A DNA stretch of 64,000 nucleotides. It comes from Babylonia areolata. Its lineage: Eukaryota > Mollusca > Gastropoda > Neogastropoda > Buccinidae. Below are positions 1 to 11,254 of the stretch, one piece after another. Both the position numbers and the translations under genes were made by a program. The stretch covers positions 31,669,054 to 31,733,053 of the forward strand of contig NC_134888.1 of assembly GCF_041734735.1 (NCBI RefSeq), in the 5' to 3' direction. Numbering within the stretch: position 1 is the first letter of the stretch; each line of letters begins with the position of its first letter. Under the pieces are notes generated by a model, which was not told the DNA's origin, made no database searches, and saw nothing but the letters and a program-made list of their open reading frames with translations.

Positions 1-929
1 ACAGACATATCTTTCATGTGGTTGTTGCTATAATAAATACAAACGGTATTTAGTTTATTCAATTTGAAAAAAGATCTTTACATTATGGTGATGCCTACAC
101 TGTTTACCCCCCTCCCCCCCGCAACCCCCTCCCCTATTCCTCCCACAAATCTCCTTTACCCTGTCATTATGCGTTTACCAAAATGCTTACTAAAAAAAAA
201 CAAAAAACAAACAAGCAAACAAACCAAAAACCAAAAAGAAAGGATAAAATCTATTGCACCTGACAGGTTATCATAACTTGCATATGGCTTTGCTGATTCA
301 TTCTGAACTAAAATTGAGATAAAAATATCACCAGGAAAGGAAAAAGTGATTTTAAACAAACATCAGTGGTGAATGGCACAATCATTTAAAATATCTGTCA
401 CCAATCAACTTGGAAACCAAGTGTATATATTTGAGCCCCACTATGGGTACTTTAGTCTCCCATAACCTTTTCAGTGTAATATGCTACACAACTTGTCACT
501 ATAGATTCTTGTTTGAACTGAAAGCAGCTCTCCAGCCTGGTAACAAGCTTTTATTATTATTTTTTTTTTATATTACTTTTCTGCCCATCAATAACTTATT
601 GAACAAGACAAGAAAAACTTTTCTGCAGAATTTCTGCCTGGGACAACTCTGTTGTGTGGGTTCTTTGAGGCACTGACAGTTGGCTGCACATGGCATCTTG
701 ATTTCCTTTTGTTCAAAAGACTAACATCCACAATACAGTACAAGGTTTGATGAGGACAAATGTTCTGAGGAGAATATACAAGTAATGTATTTACTAAGTT
801 AGTCATGAGACAGAAGCACTGGAATCAGGGACTACCGGTAATCCAAGATCCATGTTTGAATTTTTAGTAGCGCCAAGATCAGGGTTGCAGACCTTTCCAG
901 GTGTACAGGTCTAATTTGGTGGAAAAACT
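1..929. other. AT-rich non-genic stretch
   Basis: No exon with splice signals or recognisable protein was found. Around 615-670 there is a minus-strand fragment of family A (the TTCTGCC..GGGTTCTTTG section of its central domain). The rest looks like unique intergenic or intronic DNA. It could be intron 1 of the minus-strand tetraspanin that starts near 5.5 kb. Confidence 0.5.
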
Positions 930-975
930 GTTGCGCGCGCGCACACACACACACATATATAGACATATATATACA

Positions 976-1041
<66 letters not shown>

Positions 1042-1078
1042 GTGTGTGTGCGCACGCACGCGCGCGCGCATGTGTGTG
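930..1078. repeat. compound CA/TG microsatellite with inverted halves
   Basis: A GC/CA/TA block on the left is followed by a long GT run and a TGCG/CGCG block on the right, so the left and right arms are roughly self-complementary. Alternating purine-pyrimidine sequence of this kind can form Z-DNA or a long hairpin. Confidence 0.9.
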
Positions 1079-1776
1079 TAACAGATCAGAATGCATGTCA
1101 CAAAATCCAGTAATTCATTCATTTTCAAAATCAACATTTATCAACTGATGAGTTATGGAAACAAGAATTTGAAGAACAAACCCAGACTGAATGAACTCTA
1201 AAAACTCAGTATGTTCACCACAGTGATGGTGCAAAAAAGGAAATTTTTTTATGTGTAATTAAACAATTCTGTACATGAAACTCAAAAGCTCATTTGTACA
1301 TAGAGATCTATGCAAGAGAATGTGTATGTACAACAACTAAGAAAGAAAAAAAACCCAAAACAAAACAATAACCAGCTCAAGTGTGGCTTGAAACATGGAG
1401 TTCCGAACTTCTTGCATCCTAGTCAGTTATGTGATACCTGTGAAGGTAGGTGGAATGGGTTGGAGGAGCTGGAAAGTGAGACAAATAAAGATAAAGAGAC
1501 AGTGACTGAGTGAGATGTTGATAGGTACTGAATCAAATTAAATCAAATTTCTTATACTATAAAGTATATATCCCAACTGAATGTAAGGTCACATTTCTGG
1601 GCTGAAAACCTGTCAAAATGAAAACCAGTAGATGAATAAAATGGCACAATTACTATTTCCAAGGATAATAGTGTTGCTCTCATCTTCAAGAAAATGCACT
1701 GTGTGTGGCAGATATTTCCCAGCCAAACACACACATTGTTGTACAGGTCATATTTTGTGGAAGGACTGTTACACAC

Positions 1777-1946
<170 letters not shown>

Positions 1947-2063
1947 TCAATAAGACAAAGACAAACACTGAAACAGACAGAGGCTTTATGCTAATGACAC
2001 GAATATTACACAATTAATCAAAAAAAATAATCTGATAGATTTCTGCACAAAGATGAAACTAAC

Positions 2064-2300
2064 CTGTTACATTAAATTTAAAAGAAGGTGTGTCTTTAAA
2101 CTGTAAAATTCTAATGTCCCTTGGTTTTAAAAATCTAATACAATTATTACAAGCTACATCTTTAAATAAATTTTCCACTTGCATCACATCGTCCTTGCCA
2201 ATGTGAGCACAAACAGAAAAGTAACCAAGTATTGCCTGTACTGGGTTCAATGTCAACTGTGTCAATTGGTGATCTAGAACTTTCCCCACACCCAGTACCC
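2064..2300 (-). CDS. possible internal exon, product not recognised
   Basis: An open stretch on the minus strand reads as plausible protein (..NPVQAILGYFSVCAHIG.., ..RDIRILQFKD..) and ends at a donor-like AACAG/GTTAGT at 2063. The best acceptor is CTGTTGGCAG just above 2300, with only a weak pyrimidine tract. Codon composition looks coding, but I recognise no family and no neighbouring exon joins it in frame. It lies in what would be the first intron of the tetraspanin gene and does not resemble a tetraspanin. It may be a nested gene, a repeat-derived frame or chance. Confidence 0.22.
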
Positions 2301-3789
2301 CTGCCAACAGATTTGTTGCATGACAGACAGCAATATTGATTAATTTACCCAGTAACAACAAAAGAAGTCCCCAGACAATGTTTCAGAAAACACAAGCACA
2401 TGTGAACAGTAAAATGCAAATACATCACACTGGGGTGGATCAATACTAAATCCTTTGCCAAGTGATAGAAGTTTTCATTTCAGAAATATGGTGGTAAGAT
2501 ATTTGTACAGGTATGTGCTGAGCACATTTAGTAATGATGGTAATGATAATAATAATTAAATTTATAAAGCGCTTTTCCGTGTAAAACACGCTCAACTGTG
2601 TTGTATAATCTAAACACTGACTTTAAAACATGCATTTAAACACTAAAAGGAAAAATAAAAATTACATAGTATATGTATAATTTATAAAATGTTATCATGA
2701 GTAGTGCAAACCAAACTGTTGATAACCATTTTCCAGTATTTTTGTCATTTCTATTATGATAATGATTCTGGTCACTTTGTACAAATCTGTACAAATTAAC
2801 CATAAACCATTCTATTTCTACTATGAATCAAAACACAAAAGCAGACAAAAACTGAAGAAAACATTGCAATAAGAAAACAGCACAAGACAAACACAGTGTA
2901 ATACAACGAACATTATTCTTGTCCTAAAAAAAACAACAACAACAAAAAAACAACACCCCCCCCCCCACACACACACACAGAAAATAAAAGGAGGGAAAAG
3001 GGGAAGGAGCAATAGCGGCAGGGATGGGCCGGATGCTGTGCTGATCATCAAATGAGATAATCTGGAACCATCAGATCCTGAAATATCTTGGACCTTTGAA
3101 GTGGAGGATGGCATACATATCATATCCAGACCCTTTAATGCCAGAGTTACAGCAACAGCATCCTAGGGGATTTAGATGTCATACATGTAGCACACATCCA
3201 ATCTATTTCTTGACACATGAAATTAAGATCTGCGAGGATAACAAGATCCATTCTGGCTCTCTCGTCCCCTTGAATAGCAGTTAGCATATATATATATGCA
3301 AAGAATCAGATGAAATTTTACGACAGGAAGCGTTACATTTCTAGACTGGTATGGAAAAAAACTGGGTAAGGGCAATGAATAAAACAGTACATTGTCTAGT
3401 AACAGCACATTTGATTTTCAGTTTCAGTCATTCATTTGCCTTTGAGCTAGCTGCAGAAACTGTGAGATGTGCAACCCAGTCTCTGGCTAGCCAGTTAATT
3501 AATAAAATGAGTGTATGAGATTACTGATTAGGTTTGATGAAAGAAGCATTGTTACTATTTTGACCGAATTGTTACCAGATTTTTTTCTGTCATTTACATT
3601 GATCTCTTTCCATATGCTGCACAAGAATATATCTATTTGAAGTACACACAATGCCTTTTCGGGATCTATCAAATAAACACAAACAACACAAAGTTGCTTC
3701 TGTTTGCCGGGTACCAATGCACCTTCATATCATTTAAGAAAACAACAGATCCTATCACAACAGTAGCACCAGAAATTATCTTTCTCCAA

Positions 3790-4060
3790 AGGATCATTAA
3801 AAAAAAACCAAGAAAGGCAAGGCCTTCAAAACTCATTTGTGATACACACTTAAAGAAATTTTTTTTATAAAAATAAAAAAATTAGTTTGCTGAAATGTAG
3901 TGCTCTTTTCGTTATTGTAATTATATACAATACAGTTCTGCAAAAAAAAAAAGAAAAAAAAAAGGCTTCAATGCAGATTCGAACCATGAATGTTTGGAAT
4001 GAGAATGAGTGGTCATACTCACTACCCTAGCACAGGTTCAATACTGACATTAAAAAATTA
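3790..4060 (-). mobile_element. SINE-like repeat with GGCAAGGCCTTCAA motif
   Basis: The section containing GGCAAGGCCTTCAAAACTCA recurs near 43550 with few changes. About 130 bp further on, the reverse strand carries a B-box-like GGTTCGAATCT next to an A-rich run, suggesting a tRNA-headed SINE. Its ends are not well defined. Confidence 0.5.
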
Positions 4061-4804
4061 TTATTTGTACATTTTCCTTTAGGGGAATAAATTGAAAGTG
4101 GCAATCAAAGTCATATTGTTGTTTAAATCGTGTTATTTTGGTATATCTCGGGCATTTAAAAATTTCTTTTAAGTCCAAGGTAAAGGAGACATTCCCATTG
4201 CCTCAAAAACACTGCAACATTTGTCTGTTTTTTTTTATATATTTTTTTTTTATAGTTATGCAGAGATCCGTGTTCCACATGCTTGTCTTTCTACTCACTG
4301 AGAAACTACGACACCATCCATTCAATTTCTTTTTTCTGTTCATTCTAGTTAATTCAGTATCCACATATGCAGTAAACATGTCGATTATCATTTAAGAAAT
4401 TATTTTAATTCAGCGGTAAAGGAGGTAAAGGAGCGGTTGCCATTGTGTCAGGCTTTGCAACATGTTTTGTCAAGACCTGCACTGACCAGTCACGTGTAGG
4501 CAGGGCAGTGAAATGGCCGATTCAAATTTTCTTTTCTGTTCATTCTAGTTAATTCAGTGTCCACTTCAGAATATTCATATGCAGTAAACACGTCAATAAT
4601 GTTGTTAGTGTCACTGTAATTGTTCTGTCCAGAATGTCTGATTCTTTGCTTTTAATTGCGAATAAGAAAAACGAGGTCATGGCCTCTTCTCAAAAGACAA
4701 TCTGGCTGCTGCAAAGGGGTAACAGTGGTTTTCAGATTCTGGAATGAACATCAATCAAATAAATAAATAATATGTTAATGATTTGGAAATACAGCTAAAT
4801 TCGG

Positions 4805-5020
4805 GTGACGTACAACCTTTTACTGGTATGACTGTGAAGATTTTTTTTCCCTACTGTGTTTAAGCCAAATTTCGTATTGTCAGACAAAGTATTCCCTGAG
4901 AAAATGGCAATGTTGAAGTTAACCAGGGACCCACAGACACACACACAAATACACAGAGAGACAACCAAACACCAGGTTGTTATACTCACTTTGTTTACAG
5001 AAGTGAGTCAAAAAGAAAAA
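4805..5020 (+). mobile_element. dispersed repeat shared with 43980-44165
   Basis: The order of motifs (ACAAAGTATT.., AATGGCAATGTT.., CACAGAC microsatellite, AACACC.GGTT, ACTCACTTTGTTTAC, GTGAGTCAAAAA) is the same in the copy at 43980-44165. The short CA tract sits at the same place in both, so it is part of the element. Confidence 0.6.
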
Positions 5021-5428
5021 AAGAGAGCTAATCTCAATAGTTCTGCATGGTATTCTGTGTAACGGCAAATCCAGATTGCACAAATTCGGTGTTTGTGAAA
5101 GCCGCTGCGGGCACTGGTCACTGTCAAGTGACATTTCCCAACCACTTATGAAAAAAAAAAAAATCAATGCAAACTGTGTAACAATGAAATGCACTGCTCA
5201 GCTGAGGAATATGTGAAATGAATTCTTGCGAGTTTTAGGCAATATAATAAGGCCCTAGACATGAACTAGATCACGATTATTTGCAGACATATGCTGCAGA
5301 CACATAATTACTGTTAACACATTAGCCTACCGTTGCGGTTCCACAGAACTGTGATTCATGCCAGATCGGATCAAAGAAGTCTCATACTGGGACTGTCATC
5401 AGGCTTACTCATTATCAGCATTTCTTAC

Positions 5429-5521
5429 CCAAAATATAAAGTTGAACACCATCATCAGTGTCTTCATACAGGTCACCACGGGTGCCGTGGTTAAAGTCGA
5501 ATCAACTCTTCCTTTCTTCAT
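5429..5521 (-). CDS. tetraspanin, first coding exon
   Basis: Tetraspanins are four-span membrane proteins that organise partner receptors and adhesion proteins into membrane microdomains. This exon encodes the 31-residue N-terminus from the ATG at 5521-5519. It ends VVTCMKTLMMVFNFIFW, the classic tetraspanin start: a juxtamembrane Cys (a usual palmitoylation site), a basic residue, then the first membrane segment with N-F-I-F-W. The exon closes at a strong donor, TTTTGG/GTAAGA. The VVTCMKTL block resembles the TSPAN6/TSPAN7 branch, but one exon is too little to assign a subfamily. The remaining exons should lie at lower coordinates, in an undetected part of the window or off its left edge. 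The gene is divergent to CDC26 at 9846. Confidence 0.82.
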
Positions 5522-5700
5522 GTTGAAAGATGATGGAATGGACAAGTCTGTCGGTCCCGGTCTTCAACAGCCTGCCAGCTTCCCACGCAGACGACAAATG
5601 AGATGATCATGAGGCCGGAACCAAATGCAGTGTTGATATTCTGCGCATGCGTGATTGTTCCATTGCCGCCTGCTTCGAAGTTGCTTCCAGAAACTGAAAG
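5522..5700 (-). promoter_or_regulatory. putative tetraspanin 5' UTR and core promoter with NRF-1-like site
   Basis: Upstream of the tetraspanin ATG the sequence becomes relatively GC-rich and carries TGCGCATGCGTG at 5642-5653, one base from the NRF-1 consensus, a common TATA-less promoter element. The transcription start is inferred, not seen. Confidence 0.4.
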
Positions 5701-6074
5701 GTTGGTTATTTTTATTTTCCCACTTTACGAAGAGCGTGATTTTACTGATAATTGCGTCATATGTTTCAAGCTTCTTTTACTTAATTCATTTCTTTGATGA
5801 AACACATGGTTGTACTGTCATTGCAGCGTAACGATGATACTGCATATCTTAGAAATGACACCTGAAGTCGCAAACCACATTCCAAGAATAAAAGTAAAAG
5901 TTGGGTACTGTTTTCATTGTGGATCCAGGCGTAAACCAAAACAAATTAAATGCATGACATATATTTTCCATTTATTTGAACTACAATAAAATTAAAAGAA
6001 GAACACTTCTATATCAGTAGTGAAAGATTCAGTGGTTGTGTGCAAGAACAATAATAATCATAGACCAGCCAGAT

Positions 6075-6225
6075 CACCCAGCAGTGCAGTAGTATATTTT
6101 TGTTTTTGTAAATTTTTGTCCCCACAGTTTTCTGTTTGTGAAATTAGGGCTGCTGTCCCTGCACCAGGGAGAACATGTTGCCACCCTTTCCTTTTCTTTT
6201 TGATAGCAAGATTGGATTGGTAGTT
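6075..6225 (-). mobile_element. family A SINE fragment
   Basis: Reverse-strand match to the 3' part of family A (box GAAATTAGGGCTGCTGTCCC corresponds to the GAAATTCGGGCTGCTCTCCC section of fuller copies). It abuts the LINE fragment that follows. Confidence 0.6.
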
Positions 6226-6229
6226 CCTT

Positions 6230-7300
6230 CTCCAGTAAAGCTGATGTTATAAGTGGCATACCACAAGGTAGTATATTAGGACCAGTACTATTTACTTTAT
6301 TCATAAATGATCTCCCTTGCGAACTAAAGAGTACATGTAAAATTTTTGCAGATGACACAAAATTATACAACTCTCCAAAATTCTATCAGGATTTACAAAA
6401 ATATTGAAACATTAGTAAAATGGTCAGACACATGGAATCTATATTTTAATGCTAAAAAATGTAAAGTACTTCATATTGGGAAATCAAACCCAGAGAAAGA
6501 ATACATAATGAAAATTGGAGATAAAGAAATAAAAGTATCAAAATGTGATGAGGAAAAAGACTTAGGTGTCACATTTGACAAAAATTTATCATTTGACAAA
6601 CATATAACAAATAGTATAAACAAAGCGAACAGAATGATTGGAATAATAAAAAGAGCATTGACATTTATAGATAAGGTTACTTTCTTACGGTTATATTAAA
6701 CATTAGTTAGACCTATCCTAGAATATGGAAACACCGTATGGTACCCAACGCAAATAAAGCAGTCACAAGCCATAGAAAGGGCTCAAAGAAGAGCAACAAA
6801 GCTGGTCTATAGCATAAAAGATTATTCATTTCAAGAAAGATTAAAGTACTTACAACTACCATCACTTAAAGCAAGAAGAGTAAGAGGGGACTTGATACAG
6901 ACGTACAAAATATTAAATGGGTTTGACGATGTAAACAAAGCATGCTTTTTTGTACTCCAAAGGTAGACACTACAAGAAACAGTACAGACAAAATATTTAA
7001 ACAGTATTCCAGAACAAATCTCAGAAAGTTTACATTAGTAACAGAGTAACAAATTATTGGAACAAATTAACAAACAATATCAAACGTGCACCTAGTATAA
7101 ATACTATTAAGAACCTTATAGATAAACACGAGTTATTGACAAAAGCAAAATATGACTTTGATGGATAAAATGACTGAGCTAGTCAACGACCTGACCAACA
7201 ATGTAAAGAAGTAAATCTGAAGGGGCAAAAAAAGCCAAAAATGGCTAAGTTGTATAAAACAACGCCCCAAATCCTGATCCTGATCCTGATCCTGAAGAAT
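6230..7300 (+). mobile_element. non-LTR retrotransposon 3' fragment (jockey/CR1-like RT)
   Basis: Conceptual translation gives reverse-transcriptase motif B (SGIPQGSILGPVLF, LFINDLP) and motif C (FADDTKLY), then the thumb and C-terminal region (LGVTFDKNLSFDKHI, LEYGNTVWYP, AIERAQRRATKL, RVRGDLIQTYKILNG). The protein ends near 7165. The 3' UTR ends in a short array of TCCTGA hexamers near 7265-7296, typical of tails made by target-primed reverse transcription. The reading frame is interrupted by a frameshift near 6370, a stop near 6700 and another shift near 6950. It lacks the endonuclease and is a dead 5'-truncated copy. Confidence 0.85.
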
Positions 7301-7499
7301 TTTGCCTCTCTTGTTGCTATGGTGGTAGTAGTAGTAGTAGTAGTAGCATAGGGACTGGCAAGTCATCTGCCTAGACCTCTCGGCCTTTTTATGTCCCCAT
7401 CGAATCTTCCTCTTCACTTCTTCCATTATATTTTATTTATTTAATTTCGTCATTTGTTTGTTGTTGTTGGGCTGGGTACGCAAGTACACTTCTGTAAGA

Positions 7500-8045
7500 A
7501 ACTGTTTTATTCTTCATAGTAAAAAAAAATTTCTTTTAAGATGGTGTTGGTGTCAAGGAGATTTTTGAATGTGTTAGTATTTTGTGCAAGTTTATCTTTG
7601 GTTGGTAGTGCATTCCATGTTTGTGCAATTCGGTTAGCCAATGAATTTTTTCTAATGTTGGTTTTGCAGTGTTCTAAACAAATTTTCTTTGCTGAATTCC
7701 TTGTACTATCATAATCCAACATTCTAAAGATATATGTTGCATTCACATCATTTATGTTATTTAATATCTTATAAGTTTCAATCAAATCTCTTCTTACTCT
7801 TCTACCTTTTAGTGAATGTAGATTTAAGTATGTAAGTCTTTGTTGATAACTCATATTCTTGCATTCTTTTAATAATTTTATTTCTCTTCTTTGGGCCCTT
7901 TCTATTGCTATAGATTGTCTCTTCAGGTATGGGTGCCACACAATATTACCATATTCTACATGCGATCTAACTAATGCTTTATATAGAATAGATTGAGAAA
8001 TATATCTTAGTTTATCTAAGTAATTGAAGGTTCTCTTAATATAAC
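7500..8045 (-). mobile_element. non-LTR retrotransposon 3' fragment, minus strand
   Basis: An open minus-strand frame gives the C-terminal part of a related LINE RT (LVRSHVEYGNIVWHPYLKRQ, AIERAQRREIKLL, RRVRRDLIETYKILN, ..NSLANRIAQTWNALPTKDKL) with a stop near 7507. The frame stays open for about 180 codons. It is more intact than the copy at 6230-7300 and the two lie tail to tail. Its 5' end is replaced by the CA-rich microsatellite at about 8045. Confidence 0.85.
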
Positions 8046-8115
8046 ACAGATAGACATACACACACAGATGTACGCAGACAAGAATGTGCATATAACACAT
8101 ACATGCACGCACGCA

Positions 8116-8154
<39 letters not shown>

Positions 8155-8211
8155 ACGCATGCACGCATCAGCACACGCACCCCCTCCCACAGACAGACAG
8201 ACAGATACACA

Positions 8212-8267
<56 letters not shown>

Positions 8268-8285
8268 TATACTATATATATATAT
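8045..8285. repeat. CA microsatellite block
   Basis: Two long CA runs (about 8117-8150 and 8215-8263) are separated by a CACG/GCAC segment and a CAGA block, ending in TA repeats. Confidence 0.95.
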
Positions 8286-8938
8286 CTTGCTTTGTTTTTG
8301 TTGTGTTTTTTTTCAGTTTGTTTTCAGGATGGTTTTTCAGTTGTTTTCAGTGGTTCTTATGTGATTTGAGAGAAGTTAGGTGTTCATATATATACATATA
8401 CATGCATATATATATATGTATATATATAATTTCAGTGGTACAGGCATGACTATATTGGACTGGCAGCTTTGAAGACAGCTGAATTTCCTGCCAAGAGAGT
8501 TTACTAGTGTTCTGTGTGAGCCTGATATGGCTCAGACTTCCTGCTCTTCTCATAACTGCATTATTTTGCTTTTTCCTTTGTCTGGATAAGAACTTATTTC
8601 AGATAGGTGGGGAAAAGGAGAGAAAGGTGAAAGCAGAGTCAAGGTTCTCCAGAGGGAAAGATGAAAGCAGAGTCAAAGTTCATTAGTCTGTCAGACTATT
8701 ATACAGAAAGCAAGATAAATACATGTGGTCAGTGGGCCCTGCAGAGAAACAGAGGGCCATGCCAGTTAGCAGAAATTATGTGAGAATGACGCTGTTCCAA
8801 TCTTCCATCAATCTGAAGCCCTGCAAGGGCTTGTCCTGTGTCGATGGGTACAGACCCATGAGTGCAACTCCTTTCTGTCTCTGATTGGAATTACTTTTTG
8901 ATTTCTGGTTTTTTCAACAACAAAGAGAGAAAGAGATC

Positions 8939-8980
<42 letters not shown>

Positions 8981-9514
8981 ATTATATATATATATCTCTC
9001 TCTCTTTCTCTCTCTGTGTCTCTCTCTCTTTCTCTCTCTATATGTGTGTATATATGTGTTTGTGTATGTGTGTGTATATATATATATATATTTTTTTTTT
9101 TAGAGGGGGAGAGAGAGAGAGAGAGAGCAGAAAACATTGAAGTGAACTTCTGTTTTTTTTGCGAATGCAAACAGACACAGCATTGGCAGTATGGCAGTAG
9201 AGCAAATCACAATGTGTTTTCAAACAGCACCATGCCATTCAACAGTGTTTCAGAGTATAACTGCCTGAAATGGCTAGATGAAAATGGTAACGCTAACAGA
9301 CATAAAATCCCACTTGTAGACAAGTGAACGCTGGGGTTGAACTTGGAAAGTCACAGATATGAAAGATGAAACCCTTAGATTCTACTATATTGTGCCATAG
9401 TAAATTCTTACTGAATATAAACAGTGGAATTTGTTTAGAAACGATTTGAATTGCATATCTTTTCCCTCTTTCTGCTGGATATTCTTATATTACATGTATA
9501 GACAATTGTTACGA
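8286..9514. other. non-genic stretch with microsatellites
   Basis: Contains a CA run at 8940-8980, mixed TA/TC/TG repeats to about 9100 and a GA run at 9108-9128. No exon or repeat family recognised in the remainder. Confidence 0.5.
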
Positions 9515-9728
9515 ATGTAAAATGTTTCCTGTTTCAGTGTTTGTATGAGTGTGTGTGCGTGACTGAAACCTGATTGAACAAAACAGGAAGCGAACGATGA
9601 ACTCCCAGTGACTGTTGTCAGTTTGCTCTTCCTAAGTAGGTAGCCTTTTGTGCAAATGATTATGAAGTGCTGAGGACAGGTGCTACAACTTATTGTAAGT
9701 ATTATAATTATTATTATCATCATCAACC
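9515..9728 (+). mobile_element. family C SINE, 3' half
   Basis: Collinear with the 3' half of the long family C copy at 45930-46485 (GACTGAAACCTGATTGAA, then GGTAGCC TTTTGTGCAAA, GAGGACAGGTGCTACAA and an ATTATTATC tail). It ends only about 120 bp upstream of the CDC26 start codon, so it probably lies in or next to the CDC26 promoter. Confidence 0.75.
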
Positions 9729-9845
9729 TATCATCTTACGATAATTGTGTCATTAGTGATTTTGTGACGAATGGTTCTACTGATGTACAAATTACAGTGC
9801 CAGTGAATATTTCCTGTCAAGCCTCATCCAGTTTAAGAGAGCAGA

Positions 9846-10088
9846 ATGTTGAGGAGAACTCCGACCAGAATTGAGGTGAAGATTGACGACCTGGAGGAGT
9901 TTGACGCGGTGAAAAAAGCCCGGGAGCTGGAGCAGAAAAAGCAGAAGGCGGCAGTGGAGAGCGGCAGTGTTGGCAGCAGTGTGACAGTGACTCCGGAGGT
10001 AGTGGGAAGCAAGAGTCGGACAGATGTGCACCAGAGGATAGGCTATGACCCGAAACCTCTGCCTCAGCCGTCACGGTTGCCCCACTAG
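9846..10088 (+). CDS. CDC26: CDC26, anaphase-promoting complex subunit
   Basis: CDC26 (APC12) is a small chaperone-like subunit of the APC/C ubiquitin ligase. Its N-terminus lies in the TPR groove of CDC16/APC6 and stabilises it. The 80-residue protein starts MLRRTPTRIEVKIDDLEEFD; the family signature is M-L-R-R-x-P-T-R-x-E-x-K-x-D-D-[IL]-E-E-F. A charged helix rich in Lys, Glu and Gln follows at about 22-37, and the family's conserved C-terminal block appears as RIGYDPKPLPQP at about 64-75. Human CDC26 is 85 residues, so this looks complete in one coding exon. The ATG follows an AG (GAGAGCAG/A) that could be an acceptor, so an upstream non-coding exon is possible. A consensus donor lies 7 nt after the stop. 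Confidence 0.93.
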   Translation: MLRRTPTRIEVKIDDLEEFDAVKKARELEQKKQKAAVESGSVGSSVTVTPEVVGSKSRTDVHQRIGYDPKPLPQPSRLPH

Positions 10089-10091
10089 TTT

Positions 10092-10100
10092 CAAGTAAGT
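10092..10100 (+). other. strong 5' splice site just after the CDC26 stop
   Basis: CAA/GTAAGT begins 7 nt downstream of the TAG. A junction this close to a stop codon would not normally trigger nonsense-mediated decay. The next plausible acceptor on this strand is the one opening the first TMLHE coding exon at 16835, so a 3' UTR intron or a joint CDC26-TMLHE transcript is possible. Confidence 0.5.
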
Positions 10101-10639
10101 GCTTGGTACTGTGTGCGTGTGTATGTCTTCAAATTCGAGAACACTTCTGCCTCCAATTTCAAAATTTTTAAAGATGGCACAAGTCTGTTACAAAGAGTAT
10201 AACTTTGCAATTGAAATAATTTAATGATCCCAGCTTTGTATTTGGTGTCACATACTGTACCATGTCACACTGATGCAAACCAGGCCTGTCAGCTCTTCTC
10301 GGCCAAAATTTATTGTGGCAAGTCAGTGATACGACACCTCACCATTAAAAAACAAAAACCAAAACAAAAAAACAAAACAAAAAAAACACACACAAAAAAA
10401 CCCACATATACATATAATAGCATATACAGATATATATTTATACATATATATATTTCTCTCTCTCTCTCTTACAGCCAGTCTTATACTCATGTTATAGGCC
10501 AGACATGATGTCACAATGGGGTGTGATTCAGCCATCTCTTCTCTGTTAATGGACAGGCTGTCAGTGGTGGCACTGCTCTCTCTCTCCATTCCTCCCATGC
10601 CAAGTCCCCTCCCTCACCTCCCTCAGTGGGGGTGGACAC
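10101..10639. other. intergenic DNA after CDC26
   Basis: Contains A-rich runs (10355-10400) and TA/TC microsatellite near 10420-10470. No gene seen. Confidence 0.5.
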
Positions 10640-11254
10640 CTGTGGCCTTCTGGAGGGCCACACTCTCATGCTCTCCCCAGGTCAAGTCACCCCAGTATCC
10701 CTACAGGAGGGGATGCGGAGCGCGTGGCACCCATCTGCTTGTCAGGTGAAACCGCTGTCCATCGGGTCTCCCCTGCTGGGGCAGACATGCATGTGTCAGG
10801 CGGTCCTATCTGGCCTGTCTCCCCTGCTGGGGGAGGCACGCACATGTCAGGCGGTCCCAGGACACCCAGGTCAGGACAGGTTACTGGACTTCCTGCCGAT
10901 CTGGACAAGTTTTTTCTTTATTTTTTCCCTTCCTAAAAGTCCATGTGCCAGTGAGCCTTGGGGGCGGGCTCACAGGATGGGTGGCACTCATGGGTAGATA
11001 ACCCCATTTTACCCATACACGGATGTGCCACTGGAACACTTTGGGCTGCCAGGAGGGCCAGAGAAGACCCCAGGTTCCATCCTCCCCGGATTCAGTCGAG
11101 CACCCCTTACCCTACACATTTGGCGCTGAACTGCGGATGCCCAGCTGTTGTCGGTCAGGGTAACCTTTCTGGTCACCAACGCATCCCACTCGGGACATAG
11201 CACCCCTGGGTCTGCCTACCCAGGTGGGGAAAGCCCACAGATGCAAAAGAAGAA
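10640..11254 (+). repeat. GC-rich repeat of unknown class
   Basis: Clearly more GC-rich than its surroundings. An imperfect direct repeat (TCTCCCCTGCTGGGG..GGCGGTCC) occurs near 10765-10805 and 10820-10855. It runs directly into the family D section that follows, so it may be a variant 5' part of that element. Open frames here lack splice or domain support. Confidence 0.4.

Larger units (their letters stand above)
2301..5428. other. non-genic stretch, probably tetraspanin intron 1
   Basis: AT-rich DNA without a convincing exon. It holds two dispersed-repeat pieces described separately (3790-4060 and 4805-5020) and short microsatellites. If the tetraspanin gene is intact, this is the first part of its first intron on the minus strand. 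I searched it for the second tetraspanin membrane segment and the CCG motif of the large loop and found neither. Confidence 0.5.

Noticed and set aside
2059-2361. Upstream extension of the 2064-2300 frame to 2361
   Set aside because: No ATG and no acceptor above it before an in-frame stop; only the shorter exon is kept, at low confidence.
9740-10074. Minus-strand frames opposite CDC26
   Set aside because: Shadow of the CDC26 coding sequence.
10626-10997. 123-codon GC-rich plus-strand frame
   Set aside because: Lies in a repeat next to family D; no domain, no splice sites, and overlapping frames are open too.
11119-11131. TTTGGCGCTGAAC, reminiscent of a primer-binding site
   Set aside because: No paired terminal repeats, no polypurine tract and no retroelement coding nearby; not called as an LTR element.
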